Source of the DNA: Nemertoderma westbladi
Taxonomy: Eukaryota; Xenacoelomorpha; Nemertodermatida; Nemertodermatidae
DNA: 64,000 bases
NCBI GenBank assembly: GCA_032718475.1
Contig: JAUCBJ010003424.1
Location: forward strand, 1 to 64,000
Reading direction: 5' to 3'
Shown piece after piece: positions 31,701 to 49,250 of the stretch. The notes beneath the pieces are model-generated. The model was not told where the DNA came from. It worked only from the letters and a program-made list of their open reading frames with translations, and did not search any database. A program made the position numbers and the translations under genes. Numbering within the stretch: the first letter of the stretch is position 1; each line of letters opens with the position of its first letter.

Positions 31701-34700
31701 ATATTCTCACTAGGACTACCTCGACACAATCCTCCACATGGAGACTATCAAATAAAATAAATCGACATATTCTCACTAGGACTACCTCGACACAATCCTC
31801 TACATAGAGACTATCAAATCAAATAAATCGACATATTCTCCCTAGGACTACCTCGACACAATCCTCTACATGGAGACTATCAAATAAAATAAATCGACAT
31901 ATTCTCACTAGGACTACCTCGACACAATCCTCTACATGGAGACTATCAAATCAAATAAATCGACATATTCTCACTAGGACTACCTCGATACAATCCTCTA
32001 CATGAGACTATCAAATCAAATAAATCGACATATTCTCACTAGGACTACCTCGACACAATCCTCTACATGGAGACTATCAAATCAAATAAATCGACATATT
32101 CTCACTAGGACTACCTCGACACAATCTACATGGAGACTATCAAATTAAATAAATCGACATATTCTCCCTAGGACTACCTCGACACAATCCTCTACATGGA
32201 GACTATCAAATCAAATAAATCGACATATTCTCACTAGGACTACCTCGACACAATCCTCTACATAGAGACTATCAAATCAAAGAAATCGACATATTCTCAC
32301 TAGGACTACCTCGACACAATCCTCTACATGGAGACTATCAAATCAAATAAATCGACATATTCTCACTAGGACTACCTCGACACAATCTACATGGAGACTA
32401 TCAAATTAAATAAATCGACATATTCTCCCTAGGACTACCTCGACACAATCCTCTACATGGAGACTATCAAATCAAATAAATCGACATATTCTCACTAGGA
32501 CTACCTCGACACAATCCTCTACATAGAGACTATCAAATCAAAGAAATCGACATATTCTCACTAGGACTACCTCGACACAATCCTCTACATGGAGACTATC
32601 AAATCAAATAAATCGACATATTCTCACTAGGACTACCTCGACACAATCTACATGGAGACTATCAAATCAAATAAATCGACATATTCTCACTAGGACTACC
32701 TCGACACAATCTACATGGAGACTATCAAATTAAATAAATCGACATATTCTCCCTAGGACTACCTCGACACAATCCTCTACATGGAGACTATCAAATCAAA
32801 TAAATCGACATATTCTCACTAGGACTACCTCGACACAATCCTCTACATAGAGACTATCAAATCAAAGAAATCGACATATTCTCACTAGGACTACCTCGAC
32901 ACAATCCTCTACATGGAGACTATCAAATCAAATAAATCGACATATTCTCACTAGGACTACCTCGACACAATCCTCTACATAGAGACTATCAAATCAAAGA
33001 AATCGACATATTCTCACTAGGACTACCTCGACACAATCCTCTACATGGAGACTATCAAATCAAATAAATCGACATATTCTCACTAGGACTACCTCGACAC
33101 AATCCTCCACATGGAGACTATCAAATCAAATAAATCGACATATTCTCACTAGGACTACCTCGACACAATCTACATGGAGACTATCAAATCAAATAAATCG
33201 ACATATTCTCCCTAGGACTACCTCGACACAATCCTCTACATGGAGACTATCAAATAAAATAAATCGACATATTCTCACTAGGACTACCTCGACACAATCC
33301 TCCACATGGAGACTATCAAATAAAATAAATCGACATATTCTCACTAGGACTACCTCGACACAATCCTCCACATGGAGACTATCAAATCAAATAAATCGAC
33401 ATATTCTCACTAGGACTACCTCGACACAATCCTCCACATGGAGACTATCAAATCAAATAAATCGACATATTCTCACTAGGACTACATCGACACAATCTAC
33501 ATGGAGACTATCAAATCAAATAAATCGACATATTCTCCCTAGGACTACCTCGACACAATCCTCTACATGGAGACTATCAAATAAAATAAATCGACATATT
33601 CTCACTAGGACTACCTCGACACAATCCTCTACATGGAGACTATCAAATCAAATAAATCGACATATTCTCACTAGGACTACCTCGACACAATCCTCTACAT
33701 AGAGACTATCAAATCAAAGAAATCGACATATTCTCACTAGGACTACCTCGACACAATCCTCTACATGGAGACTATCAAATCAAATAAATCGACATATTCT
33801 CACTAGGACTACCTCGACACAATCCTCCACATGGAGACTATCAAATCAAATAAATCGACATATTCTCACTAGGACTACCTCGACACAATCCTCTACATGG
33901 AGACTATCAAATCAAAGAAATCGACATATTCTCACTAGGACTACTTCGACACAATCCTCTACATGGAGACTATCAAATCAATTAAATCGACATATTCTCA
34001 CTAGGACTACCTCGACACAATCCTCTACATAGAGACTATCAAATCAAATAAATCGACATATTCTCACTAGGACTACCTCGACACAATCCTCTACATGGAT
34101 ACCATCAAATCAAATAAATCGACATATTCTCACTAGGACTACCTCGACACAATCCTCTACATGGAGACTATCAAATCAAATAAATCGACATATTCTCACT
34201 AGGACTACCTCGACACAATCCTCTACATGGAGACTATCAACTCAAATAAATCGACATATTCTCACTAGGGCTACCTCGACACAATCGTCTACATATGAGA
34301 CTATCAAATCAAATAAATCGATATATTCTCACTAGGACTACCTCGACACGATCCTCTACATGGAGACTATCGAATCAAAGAAATCGACATATTCTCACTA
34401 GGACTACCTCGATACAATCCTCTACATGAGACTATCAAATAAAATAAATCGAAATATTCTCACTAGGACTACCTCGACACAATCCTCTACATGGAGACTA
34501 TCAAATAAAATAAATCGACACATTCTCACTAGGACTACCTCGACACAATCCTATACATGGAGTCTATCAAATCAAATAAATCGACACATTCTCACTAGGA
34601 CTACCTCGACACAATCCTATACATGGAGACTATCAAATCAATTAAATCGACATATTCTCACTAGGACTACCTAGACACGATCCTCTACATGGAGACTATC

Positions 34701-37700
34701 AAATCAAATAAATCGACATATTCTCACTAGGACTACCTCGACACAATCCTCTACATGGAGACTATCAAATCAAATAAATCGACATATTCTCACTAGGACT
34801 ACCTCGACACAATCCTCTACATGGAGACTATCAACTCCAATAAATCGACATATTCTCACTAGGGCTACCTCGACACAATCCTCTACATGGAGACTATCAA
34901 CTCAAAGAAATCGACATATTCTCACTAGGACTACCTCGAAGCAATCCTCTACATATGAGACTATCAAATCAAATAAATCGATATATTCTCACTAGGACTA
35001 CCTCGACACGATCCTCTACATGGAGACTATCAAATCAAAGAAATCGACATATTCTCACTAGGACTACCTCGATACAATCCTCTACATGAGACTATCAAAT
35101 AAAATAAATCGACATATTCTCACTAGGACTACCTCGACACAATCCTCTACATGGAGACTATCAAATAAAATAAATCGACACATTCTCACTAGGACTACCT
35201 CGACACAATCCTATACATGGAGACTATCAAATCAAATAAATCGACACATTCTCACTAGGACTACCTCGACACAATCCTATACATGGAGACTATCAAATCA
35301 AATAAATCGACACATTCTCACTAGGACTACTTCGACACAATCTACATGGAGACTATCAAATCAAAGAAATCGACATATTCTCACTAGGACTACCTCGACA
35401 CGATCCTCTACATGGAGACTATCAAATCAAATAAATCGACATATTCTCACTAGGACTACCTCGACACAATCCTCTACATGGAGACTATCAAATAAAATAA
35501 ATCGACACATTCTCACTAGGACTACCTCGACACAATCCTATACATGGAGACTATCAAATCAAATAAATCGACACATTCTCACTAGGACTACCTCGACACA
35601 ATCTACATGGAGACTATCAAATCAAAGAAATCGACATATTCTCACTAGGACTACCTCGACACGATCCTCTACATGGAGACTATCAAATCAAATAAATCGA
35701 CATATTCTCACTAGGACTACCTCGACACAATCCTCTACATAGAGACTATCAAATCAAATAAATCGACATATTCTCCCTAGGACTACCTCGACACAATCCT
35801 CTACATGGAGACTATCAAATAAAATAAATCGACATATTCTCACTAGGACTACCTCGACACAATCCTCTACATGGAGACTATCAAATCAAATAAATCGACA
35901 TATTCTCACTAGGACTACCTCGATACAATCCTCTACATGAGACTATCAAATCAAATAAATCGACATATTCTCACTAGGACTACCTCGACACAATCCTCTA
36001 CATGGAGACTATCAAATCAAATAAATCGACATATTCTCACTAGGACTACCTCGACACAATCTACATGGAGACTATCAAATTAAATAAATCGACATATTCT
36101 CACTAGGACTACCTCGACACAATCTACATGGATACCATCAAATCAAATAAATCGACATATTCTCACTAGGACTACCTCGATACAATCCTCTACATGGAGA
36201 CTATCAAATCAAATAAATCGACATATTCTCACTAGGACTACCTCGATACAATCCTCTACATGGAGACTATCAAATCAAATAAATCGACATATTCTCACTA
36301 GGACTACCTCGACACAATCCTCTACATGGAGACTATCAAATCAAATAAATCGACATATTCTCACTAGGACTACCTCGATACAATCCTCTACATAGAGACT
36401 ATCAAATCAAAGAAATCGACATATTCTCACTAGGACTACCTCGACACAATCCTCTACATGGAGACTATCAAATCAAATAAATCGACATATTCTCACTAGG
36501 ACTACCTCGACACAATCTACATGGAGACTATCAAATCAAATAAATCGACATATTCTCCCTAGGACTACCTCGACACAATCCTCTACATGGAGACTATCAA
36601 ATCAAATAAATCGACATATTCTCACTAGGACTACCTCGACACAATCCTCTACATAGAGACTATCAAATCAAAGAAATCGACATATTCTCCCTAGGACTAC
36701 CTCGACACAATCCTCTACATGGAGACTATCAAATCAAAGAAATCGACATATTCTCACTAGGAAAAACTCGACACAATCCTCTACATGAGACTATCAAATC
36801 AAAGAAATCGACATATTCTCACTAGGACTACCTCGACACAATCCTCTACATGGAGACTATCAAATCAAAGAAATCGACATATTCTCACTAGGACTACCTC
36901 GACACAATCCTCTACATGGAGACTATCAAATCAAATAAATCGACATATTCTCACTAGGACTACCTCGATACAATCCTCTACATGAGACTATCAAATCAAA
37001 TAAACCGACATATTCTCACTAGGACTACCTCGACACAATCCTCTACATGGAGACTATCAAATCAAATAAATCGACATATTCTCACTAGGACTACCTCGAC
37101 ACAATCCTCTACATGGAGACTATCAAATCAAATAAATCGACATATTCTCACTAGGACTACCTCGACACAATCCTCTACATAGAGACTATCAAATCAAATA
37201 AATCGACATATTCTCACTAGGACTACCTCGACACAATCCTCTACATGAGACTATCAAATCAAATTAATCGACATATTCTCACTAGGACTACCTCGACACA
37301 ATCCTCTACATGAGACTATCAAATAAAATAAATCGACATATTCTCACTAGGACTACCTCGACACAATCCTCCACATGGAGTCTATCAAATAAAATAAATC
37401 GACATATTCTCACTAGGACTACCTCGACACAATCCTCTACATAGAGACTATCAAATCAAATAAATCGACATATTCTCCCTAGGACTACCTCGACACAATC
37501 CTCTACATGGAGACTATCAAATAAAATAAATCGACATATTCTCACTAGGACTACCTCGACACAATCCTCTACATGGAGACTATCAAATCAAATAAATCGA
37601 CATATTCTCACTAGGACTACCTCGATACAATCCTCTACATGAGACTATCAAATAAAATAAATCGACATATTCTCACTAGGACTACCTCGACACAATCCTC

Positions 37701-40700
37701 TACATGGAGACTATCAAATCAAATAAATCGACATATTCTCACTAGGACTACCTCGACACAATCCTCTACATGGAGACTATCAAATCAAATAAATCGACAT
37801 ATTCTCACTAGGACTACCTCGACACAATCCTCTACATGGAGACTATCAAATCAAATAAATCGACATATTCTCACTAGGACTACCTCGACACAATCCTCTA
37901 CATGGAGACTATCAAATAAAATAAATCGACATATTCTCACTAGGACTACCTCGACACAATCCTCTACATGGAGACTATCAAATCAAATAAATCGACATAT
38001 TCTCACTAGGACTACCTCGACACAATCCTCTACATGGAGACTATCAAATCAAATAAATCGACATATTCTCACTAGGACTACCTCGATACAATCCTCTACA
38101 TGGAGACTATCAAATCAAATAAATCGACATATTCTCACTAGGACTACCTCGATACAATCCTCTACATGGAGACTATCAAATCAAATAAATCGACATATTC
38201 TCACTAGGACTACCTCGACACAATCCTCTACATGGAGACTATCAAATCAAATAAATCGACATATTCTCACTAGGACTACCTCGATACAATCCTCTACATG
38301 GAGACTATCAAATCAAATAAATCGACATATTCTCACTAGGACTACCTCGACACAATCCTCTACATGGAGACTATCAAATCAAATAAATCGACATATTCTC
38401 ACTAGGACTACCTCGACACAATCTACATGGAGACTATCAAATCAACTAAATCGACATATTCTCCCTAGGACTACCTCGACACAATCCTCTACATGGAGAC
38501 TATCAAATAAAATAAATCGACATATTCTCACTAGGACTACCTCGACACAATCCTCTACATGGAGACTATCAAATAAAATAAATCGACATATTCTCACTAG
38601 GACTACCTCGACACAATCCTCTACATGAGACTATCAAATCAAAGAAATCGACATATTCTCACTAGGACTACCTCGACACAATCCTCTACATGGAGACTAT
38701 CAAATCAAAGAAATCGACATATTCTCACTAGGACTACCTCGACACAATCCTCTACATGAGACTATCAAATCAAAGAAATCGACATATTCTCACTAGGACT
38801 ACCTCGACACAATCCTCTACATGGAGACTATCAAATCAAAGAAATCGACATATTCTCACTAGGACTACCTCGACACAATCCTCTACATGGAGACTATCAA
38901 ATCAAATAAATCGACATATTCTCACTAGGACTACCTCGATACAATCCTCTACATGAGACTATCAAATCAAATAAACCGACATATTCTCACTAGGACTACC
39001 TCGACACAATCCTCTACATGGAGACTATCAAATCAAATAAATCGACATATTCTCACTAGGACTACCTCGACACAATCCTCCACATGGAGACTATCAAATA
39101 AAATAAATCGACATATTCTCACTAGGACTACCTCGACACAATCCTCTACATAGAGACTATCAAATCAAATAAATCGACATATTCTCCCTAGGACTACCTC
39201 GACACAATCCTCTACATGGAGACTATCAAATAAAATAAATCGACATATTCTCACTAGGACTACCTCGACACAATCCTCTACATGGAGACTATCAAATCAA
39301 ATAAATCGACATATTCTCACTAGGACTACCTCGATACAATCCTCTACATGAGACTATCAAATCAAATAAATCGACATATTCTCACTAGGACTACCTCGAC
39401 ACAATCCTCTACATGGAGACTATCAAATCAAATAAATCGACATATTCTCACTAGGACTACCTCGACACAATCTACATGGAGACTATCAAATTAAATAAAT
39501 CGACATATTCTCCCTAGGACTACCTCGACACAATCCTCTACATGGAGACTATCAAATCAAATAAATCGACATATTCTCACTAGGACTACCTCGACACAAT
39601 CCTCTACATAGAGACTATCAAATCAAAGAAATCGACATATTCTCACTAGGACTACCTCGACACAATCCTCTACATGGAGACTATCAAATCAAATAAATCG
39701 ACATATTCTCACTAGGACTACCTCGACACAATCTACATGGAGACTATCAAATTAAATAAATCGACATATTCTCCCTAGGACTACCTCGACACAATCCTCT
39801 ACATGGAGACTATCAAATCAAATAAATCGACATATTCTCACTAGGACTACCTCGACACAATCCTCTACATAGAGACTATCAAATCAAAGAAATCGACATA
39901 TTCTCACTAGGACTACCTCGACACAATCCTCTACATGGAGACTATCAAATCAAATAAATCGACATATTCTCACTAGGACTACCTCGACACAATCTACATG
40001 GAGACTATCAAATCAAATAAATCGACATATTCTCACTAGGACTACCTCGACACAATCTACATGGAGACTATCAAATTAAATAAATCGACATATTCTCCCT
40101 AGGACTACCTCGACACAATCCTCTACATGGAGACTATCAAATCAAATAAATCGACATATTCTCACTAGGACTACCTCGACACAATCCTCTACATAGAGAC
40201 TATCAAATCAAAGAAATCGACATATTCTCACTAGGACTACCTCGACACAATCCTCTACATGGAGACTATCAAATCAAATAAATCGACATATTCTCACTAG
40301 GACTACCTCGACACAATCCTCTACATAGAGACTATCAAATCAAAGAAATCGACATATTCTCACTAGGACTACCTCGACACAATCCTCTACATGGAGACTA
40401 TCAAATCAAATAAATCGACATATTCTCACTAGGACTACCTCGACACAATCCTCCACATGGAGACTATCAAATCAAATAAATCGACATATTCTCACTAGGA
40501 CTACCTCGACACAATCTACATGGAGACTATCAAATCAAATAAATCGACATATTCTCCCTAGGACTACCTCGACACAATCCTCTACATGGAGACTATCAAA
40601 TAAAATAAATCGACATATTCTCACTAGGACTACCTCGACACAATCCTCCACATGGAGACTATCAAATAAAATAAATCGACATATTCTCACTAGGACTACC

Positions 40701-42179
40701 TCGACACAATCCTCCACATGGAGACTATCAAATCAAATAAATCGACATATTCTCACTAGGACTACCTCGACACAATCCTCCACATGGAGACTATCAAATC
40801 AAATAAATCGACATATTCTCACTAGGACTACATCGACACAATCTACATGGAGACTATCAAATCAAATAAATCGACATATTCTCCCTAGGACTACCTCGAC
40901 ACAATCCTCTACATGGAGACTATCAAATAAAATAAATCGACATATTCTCACTAGGACTACCTCGACACAATCCTCTACATGGAGACTATCAAATCAAATA
41001 AATCGACATATTCTCACTAGGACTACCTCGACACAATCCTCTACATAGAGACTATCAAATCAAAGAAATCGACATATTCTCACTAGGACTACCTCGACAC
41101 AATCCTCTACATGGAGACTATCAAATCAAATAAATCGACATATTCTCACTAGGACTACCTCGACACAATCCTCCACATGGAGACTATCAAATCAAATAAA
41201 TCGACATATTCTCACTAGGACTACCTCGACACAATCCTCTACATGGAGACTATCAAATCAAAGAAATCGACATATTCTCACTAGGACTACTTCGACACAA
41301 TCCTCTACATGGAGACTATCAAATCAATTAAATCGACATATTCTCACTAGGACTACCTCGACACAATCCTCTACATAGAGACTATCAAATCAAATAAATC
41401 GACATATTCTCACTAGGACTACCTCGACACAATCCTCTACATGGATACCATCAAATCAAATAAATCGACATATTCTCACTAGGACTACCTCGACACAATC
41501 CTCTACATGGAGACTATCAAATCAAATAAATCGACATATTCTCACTAGGACTACCTCGACACAATCCTCTACATGGAGACTATCAACTCAAATAAATCGA
41601 CATATTCTCACTAGGGCTACCTCGACACAATCGTCTACATATGAGACTATCAAATCAAATAAATCGATATATTCTCACTAGGACTACCTCGACACGATCC
41701 TCTACATGGAGACTATCGAATCAAAGAAATCGACATATTCTCACTAGGACTACCTCGATACAATCCTCTACATGAGACTATCAAATAAAATAAATCGAAA
41801 TATTCTCACTAGGACTACCTCGACACAATCCTCTACATGGAGACTATCAAATAAAATAAATCGACACATTCTCACTAGGACTACCTCGACACAATCCTAT
41901 ACATGGAGTCTATCAAATCAAATAAATCGACACATTCTCACTAGGACTACCTCGACACAATCCTATACATGGAGACTATCAAATCAATTAAATCGACATA
42001 TTCTCACTAGGACTACCTAGACACGATCCTCTACATGGAGACTATCAAATCAAATAAATCGACATATTCTCACTAGGACTACCTCGACACAATCCTCTAC
42101 ATGGAGACTATCAAATCAAATAAATCGACATATTCTCACTAGGACTACCTCGACACAATCCTCTACATGGAGACTATCA
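28795..42179 (+). repeat. Higher-order satellite repeat, period 7346 bp
   Basis: The series of unit variants in about 28795-34833 recurs about 7346 bp later in 36141-42179. Landmarks at the same offset include the AGGAAAAACTCGACAC variant (29416 and 36762), the two long open stretches starting at 30293 and 37639, and the AAATCGAAATATT unit near 34446 and 41792. The copies diverge at 34834 (CAACTCCAA) against 42180 (CAAATCAAA), and at their left edges by GATACC against GAGACT. Confidence 0.85.
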
Positions 42180-45100
42180 AATCAAATAAATCGACATATT
42201 CTCACTAGGACTACCTCGACACAATCCTCTACATGGAGACTATCAAATCAAAGAAATCGACATATTCTCACTAGGACTACCTCGACACAATCCTCTACAT
42301 GGAGACTATCAAATCAAATAAATCGACATATTCTCACTAGGACTACCTCGACACAATCCTCCACATGGAGACTATCAAATCAAATAAATCGACATATTCT
42401 CACTAGGACTACCTCGACACAATCTACATGGAGACTATCAAATCAAATAAATCGACATATTCTCCCTAGGACTACCTCGACACAATCCTCTACATGGAGA
42501 CTATCAAATAAAATAAATCGACATATTCTCACTAGGACTACCTCGACACAATCCTCTACATGGAGACTATCAAATAAAATAAATCGACATATTCTCACTA
42601 GGACTACCTCGACACAATCCTCTACATGGAGACTATCAAATCAAATAAATCGACATATTCTCACTAGGACTACCTCGACACAATCCTCTACATGGAGACT
42701 ATCAAATCAAATAAATCGACATATTCTCACTAGGACTACATCGACACAATCTACATGGAGACTATCAAATCAAATAAATCGACATATTCTCCCTAGGACT
42801 ACCTCGACACAATCCTCTACATGGAGACTATCAAATAAAATAAATCGACATATTCTCACTAGGACTACCTCGACACAATCCTCTACATGGAGACTATCAA
42901 ATCAAATAAATCGACATATTCTCACTAGGACTACCTCGACACAATCCTCTACATAGAGACTATCAAATCAAAGAAATCGACATATTCTCACTAGGACTAC
43001 CTCGACACAATCCTCTACATGGAGACTATCAAATCAAATAAATCGACATATTCTCACTAGGACTACCTCGACACAATCCTCCACATGGAGACTATCAAAT
43101 CAAATAAATCGACATATTCTCACTAGGACTACCTCGACACAATCCTCTACATGGAGACTATCAAATCAAAGAAATCGACATATTCTCACTAGGACTACCT
43201 CGACACAATCCTCTACATGGAGACTATCAAATCAATTAAATCGACATATTCTCACTAGGACTACCTCGACACAATCCTCTACATAGAGACTATCAAATCA
43301 AATAAATCGACATATTCTCACTAGGACTACCTCGACACAATCCTCTACATGGAGACCATCAAATCAAATAAATCGACATATTCTCACTAGGACTACCTCG
43401 ACACAATCCTCTACATGGAGACTATCAAATCAAATAAATCGACATATTCTCACTAGGACTACCTCGATACAATCCTCTACATGAGACTATCAAATCAAAT
43501 AAATCGACATATTCTCACTAGGACTACCTCGACACAATCCTCTACATGGAGACTATCAAATCAAAGAAATCGACATATTCTCACTAGGACTACCTCGACA
43601 CAATCCTCTACATGGAGACTATCAAATCAATTAAATCGACATATTCTCACTAGGACTACCTCGACACAATCCTCCACATGGAGACTATCAAATCAAATAA
43701 ATCGACATATTCTCACTAGGACTACATCGACACAATCTACATGGAGACTATCAAATCAAATAAATCGACATATTCTCCCTAGGACTACCTCGACACAATC
43801 CTCTACATGGAGACTATCAAATAAAATAAATCGACATATTCTCACTAGGACTACCTCGACACAATCCTCTACATGGAGACTATCAAATCAAATAAATCGA
43901 CATATTCTCACTAGGACTACCTCGACACAATCCTCTACATAGAGACTATCAAATCAAAGAAATCGACATATTCTCACTAGGACTACCTCGACACAATCCT
44001 CTACATGGAGACTATCAAATCAAATAAATCGACATATTCTCACTAGGACTACCTCGACACAATCCTCCACATGGAGACTATCAAATCAAATAAATCGACA
44101 TATTCTCACTAGGACTACCTCGACACAATCCTCTACATAGAGACTATCAAATCAAATAAATCGACATATTCTCACTAGGACTACCTCGACACAATCCTCT
44201 ACATGGAGACTATCAACTCAAATAAATCGACATATTCTCACTAGGGCTACCTCGACACAATCGTCTACATATGAGACTATCAAATCAAATAAATCGATAT
44301 ATTCTCACTAGGACTACCTCGACACGATCCTCTACATGGAGACTATCGAATCAAAGAAATCGACATATTCTCACTAGGACTACCTCGATACAATCCTCTA
44401 CATGAGACTATCAAATAAAATAAATCGAAATATTCTCACTAGGACTACCTCGACACAATCCTCTACATGGAGACTATCAAATAAAATAAATCGACACATT
44501 CTCACTAGGACTACCTCGACACAATCCTATACATGGAGTCTATCAAATCAAATAAATCGACACATTCTCACTAGGACTACCTCGACACAATCCTATACAT
44601 GGAGACTATCAAATCAATTAAATCGACATATTCTCACTAGGACTACCTAGACACGATCCTCTACATGGAGACTATCAAATCAAATAAATCGACATATTCT
44701 CACTAGGACTACCTCGACACAATCCTCTACATGGAGACTATCAAATCAAATAAATCGACATATTCTCACTAGGACTACCTCGACACAATCCTCTACATGG
44801 AGACTATCAACTCCAATAAATCGACATATTCTCACTAGGGCTACCTCGACACAATCCTCTACATGGAGACTATCAACTCAAAGAAATCGACATATTCTCA
44901 CTAGGACTACCTCGAAGCAATCCTCTACATATGAGACTATCAAATCAAATAAATCGATATATTCTCACTAGGACTACCTCGACACGATCCTCTACATGGA
45001 GACTATCAAATCAAAGAAATCGACATATTCTCACTAGGACTACCTCGATACAATCCTCTACATGAGACTATCAAATAAAATAAATCGACATATTCTCACT

Positions 45101-48100
45101 AGGACTACCTCGACACAATCCTCTACATGGAGACTATCAAATAAAATAAATCGACACATTCTCACTAGGACTACCTCGACACAATCCTATACATGGAGAC
45201 TATCAAATCAAATAAATCGACACATTCTCACTAGGACTACCTCGACACAATCCTATACATGGAGACTATCAAATCAAATAAATCGACACATTCTCACTAG
45301 GACTACTTCGACACAATCTACATGGAGACTATCAAATCAAAGAAATCGACATATTCTCACTAGGACTACCTCGACACGATCCTCTACATGGAGACTATCA
45401 AATCAAATAAATCGACATATTCTCACTAGGACTACCTCGACACAATCCTCTACATGGAGACTATCAAATAAAATAAATCGACACATTCTCACTAGGACTA
45501 CCTCGACACAATCCTATACATGGAGACTATCAAATCAAATAAATCGACACATTCTCACTAGGACTACCTCGACACAATCTACATGGAGACTATCAAATCA
45601 AAGAAATCGACATATTCTCACTAGGACTACCTCGACACGATCCTCTACATGGAGACTATCAAATCAAATAAATCGACATATTCTCACTAGGACTACCTCG
45701 ACACAATCCTCTACATAGAGACTATCAAATCAAATAAATCGACATATTCTCCCTAGGACTACCTCGACACAATCCTCTACATGGAGACTATCAAATAAAA
45801 TAAATCGACATATTCTCACTAGGACTACCTCGACACAATCCTCTACATGGAGACTATCAAATCAAATAAATCGACATATTCTCACTAGGACTACCTCGAT
45901 ACAATCCTCTACATGAGACTATCAAATCAAATAAATCGACATATTCTCACTAGGACTACCTCGACACAATCCTCTACATGGAGACTATCAAATCAAATAA
46001 ATCGACATATTCTCACTAGGACTACCTCGACACAATCTACATGGAGACTATCAAATTAAATAAATCGACATATTCTCCCTAGGACTACCTCGACACAATC
46101 CTCTACATGGAGACTATCAAATAAAATAAATCGACATATTCTCACTAGAACTACCTCGACACAATCCTCTACATGGAGACTATCAAATCAAATAAATCGA
46201 CATATTCTCACTAGGACTACCTCGACACAATCCTCTACATAGAGACTATCAAATCAAAGAAATCGACATATTCTCACTAGGACTACCTCGACACAATCCT
46301 CTACATGGAGACTATCAAATCAAATAAATCGACATATTCTCACTAGGACTACCTCGACACAATCCTCCACATGGAGACTATCAAATCAAATAAATCGACA
46401 TATTCTCACTAGGACTACCTCGACACAATCTACATGGAGACTATCAAATCAAATAAATCGACATATTCTCCCTAGGACTACCTCGACACAATCCTCTACA
46501 TGGAGACTATCAAATAAAATAAATCGACATATTCTCACTAGGACTACCTCGACACAATCCTCCACATGGAGACTATCAAATAAAATAAATCGACATATTC
46601 TCACTAGGACTACCTCGACACAATCCTCCACATGGAGACTATCAAATCAAATAAATCGACATATTCTCACTAGGACTACCTCGACACAATCCTCCACATG
46701 GAGACTATCAAATCAAATAAATCGACATATTCTCACTAGGACTACCTCGAAGCAATCCTCTACATATGAGACTATCAAATCAAATAAATCGATATATTCT
46801 CACTAGGACTACCTCGACACGATCCTCTACATGGAGACTATCGAATCAAAGAAATCGACATATTCTCACTAGGACTACCTCGATACAATCCTCTACATGA
46901 GACTATCAAATAAAATAAATCGAAATATTCTCACTAGGACTACCTCGACACAATCCTCTACATGGAGACTATCAAATAAAATAAATCGACACATTCTCAC
47001 TAGGACTACCTCGACACAATCCTATACATGGAGACTATCAAATCAAATAAATCGACACATTCTCACTAGGACTACCTCGACACAATCCTATACATGGAGA
47101 CTATCAAATCAATTAAATCGACATATTCTCACTAGGACTACCTAGACACGATCCTCTACATGGAGACTATCAAATCAAATAAATCGACATATTCTCACTA
47201 GGACTACCTCGACACAATCCTCTACATGGAGACTATCAAATCAAATAAATCGACATATTCTCACTAGGACTACCTCGACACAATCCTCTACATGGAGACT
47301 ATCAACTCCAATAAATCGACATATTCTCACTAGGGCTACCTCGACACAATCCTCTACATGGAGACTATCAACTCAAAGAAATCGACATATTCTCACTAGG
47401 ACTACCTCGAAGCAATCCTCTACATATGAGACTATCAAATCAAATAAATCGATATATTCTCACTAGGACTACCTCGACACGATCCTCTACATGGAGACTA
47501 TCAAATCAAAGAAATCGACATATTCTCACTAGGACTACCTCGATACAATCCTCTACATGAGACTATCAAATAAAATAAATCGACATATTCTCACTAGGAC
47601 TACCTCGACACAATCCTCTACATGGAGACTATCAAATAAAATAAATCGACACATTCTCACTAGGACTACCTCGACACAATCCTATACATGGAGACTATCA
47701 AATCAAATAAATCGACACATTCTCACTAGGACTACCTCGACACAATCCTATACATGGAGACTATCAAATCAAATAAATCGACACATTCTCACTAGGACTA
47801 CCTCGACACAATCTACATGGAGACTATCAAATCAAAGAAATCGACATATTCTCACTAGGACTACCTCGACACGATCCTCTACATGGAGACTATCAAATCA
47901 AATAAATCGACATATTCTCACTAGGACTACCTCGACACAATCCTCTACATGGAGACTATCAAATAAAATAAATCGACACATTCTCACTAGGACTACCTCG
48001 TCACAATCCTATACATGGAGACTATCAAATCAAATAAATCGACACATTCTCACTAGGACTACCTCGACACAATCTACATGGAGACTATCAAATCAAAGAA

Positions 48101-49250
48101 ATCGACATATTCTCACTAGGACTACCTCGACACGATCCTCTACATGGAGACTATCAAATCAAATAAATCGACATATTCTCACTAGGACTACCTCGACACA
48201 ATCCTCTACATAGAGACTATCAAATCAAATAAATCGACATATTCTCCCTAGGACTACCTCGACACAATCCTCTACATGGAGACTATCAAATAAAATAAAT
48301 CGACATATTCTCACTAGGACTACCTCGACACAATCCTCTACATGGAGACTATCAAATCAAATAAATCGACATATTCTCACTAGGACTACCTCGATACAAT
48401 CCTCTACATGAGACTATCAAATCAAATAAATCGACATTTTCTCACTAGGACTACCTCGACACAATCCTCTACATGGAGACTATCAAATCAAATAAATCGA
48501 CATATTCTCACTAGGACTACCTCGACACAATCTACATGGAGACTATCAAATTAAATAAATCGACATATTCTCCCTAGGACTACCTCGACACAATCCTCTA
48601 CATGGAGACTATCAAATAAAATAAATCGACATATTCTCACTAGAACTACCTCGACACAATCCTCTACATGGAGACTATCAAATCAAATAAATCGACATAT
48701 TCTCACTAGGACTACCTCGACACAATCCTCTACATAGAGACTATCAAATCAAAGAAATCGACATATTCTCACTAGGACTACCTCGACACAATCCTCTACA
48801 TGGAGACTATCAAATCAAATAAATCGACATATTCTCACTAGGACTACCTCGACACAATCCTCCACATGGAGACTATCAAATCAAATAAATCGACATATTC
48901 TCACTAGGACTACCTCGACACAATCTACATGGAGACTATCAAATCAAATAAATCGACATATTCTCCCTAGGACTACCTCGACACAATCCTCTACATGGAG
49001 ACTATCAAATAAAATAAATCGACATATTCTCACTAGGACTACCTCGACACAATCCTCCACATGGAGACTATCAAATAAAATAAATCGACATATTCTCACT
49101 AGGACTACCTCGACACAATCCTCCACATGGAGACTATCAAATCAAATAAATCGACATATTCTCACTAGGACTACCTCGACACAATCCTCCACATGGAGAC
49201 TATCAAATCAAATAAATCGACATATTCTCACTAGGACTACATCGACACAA
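34164..49250 (+). repeat. Nested higher-order duplications, offsets 9976 and 2495 bp
   Basis: The block at about 34164-36100 recurs at about 44140-46076 (offset 9976). That block, with its right neighbour, is itself duplicated about 2495 bp downstream, so landmarks at 44402, 45062 and 46449 reappear at 46897, 47557 and 48944. The last copy has private changes (CGTCACAATCC near 48000, CGACATTTTCTC near 48430). Confidence 0.8.
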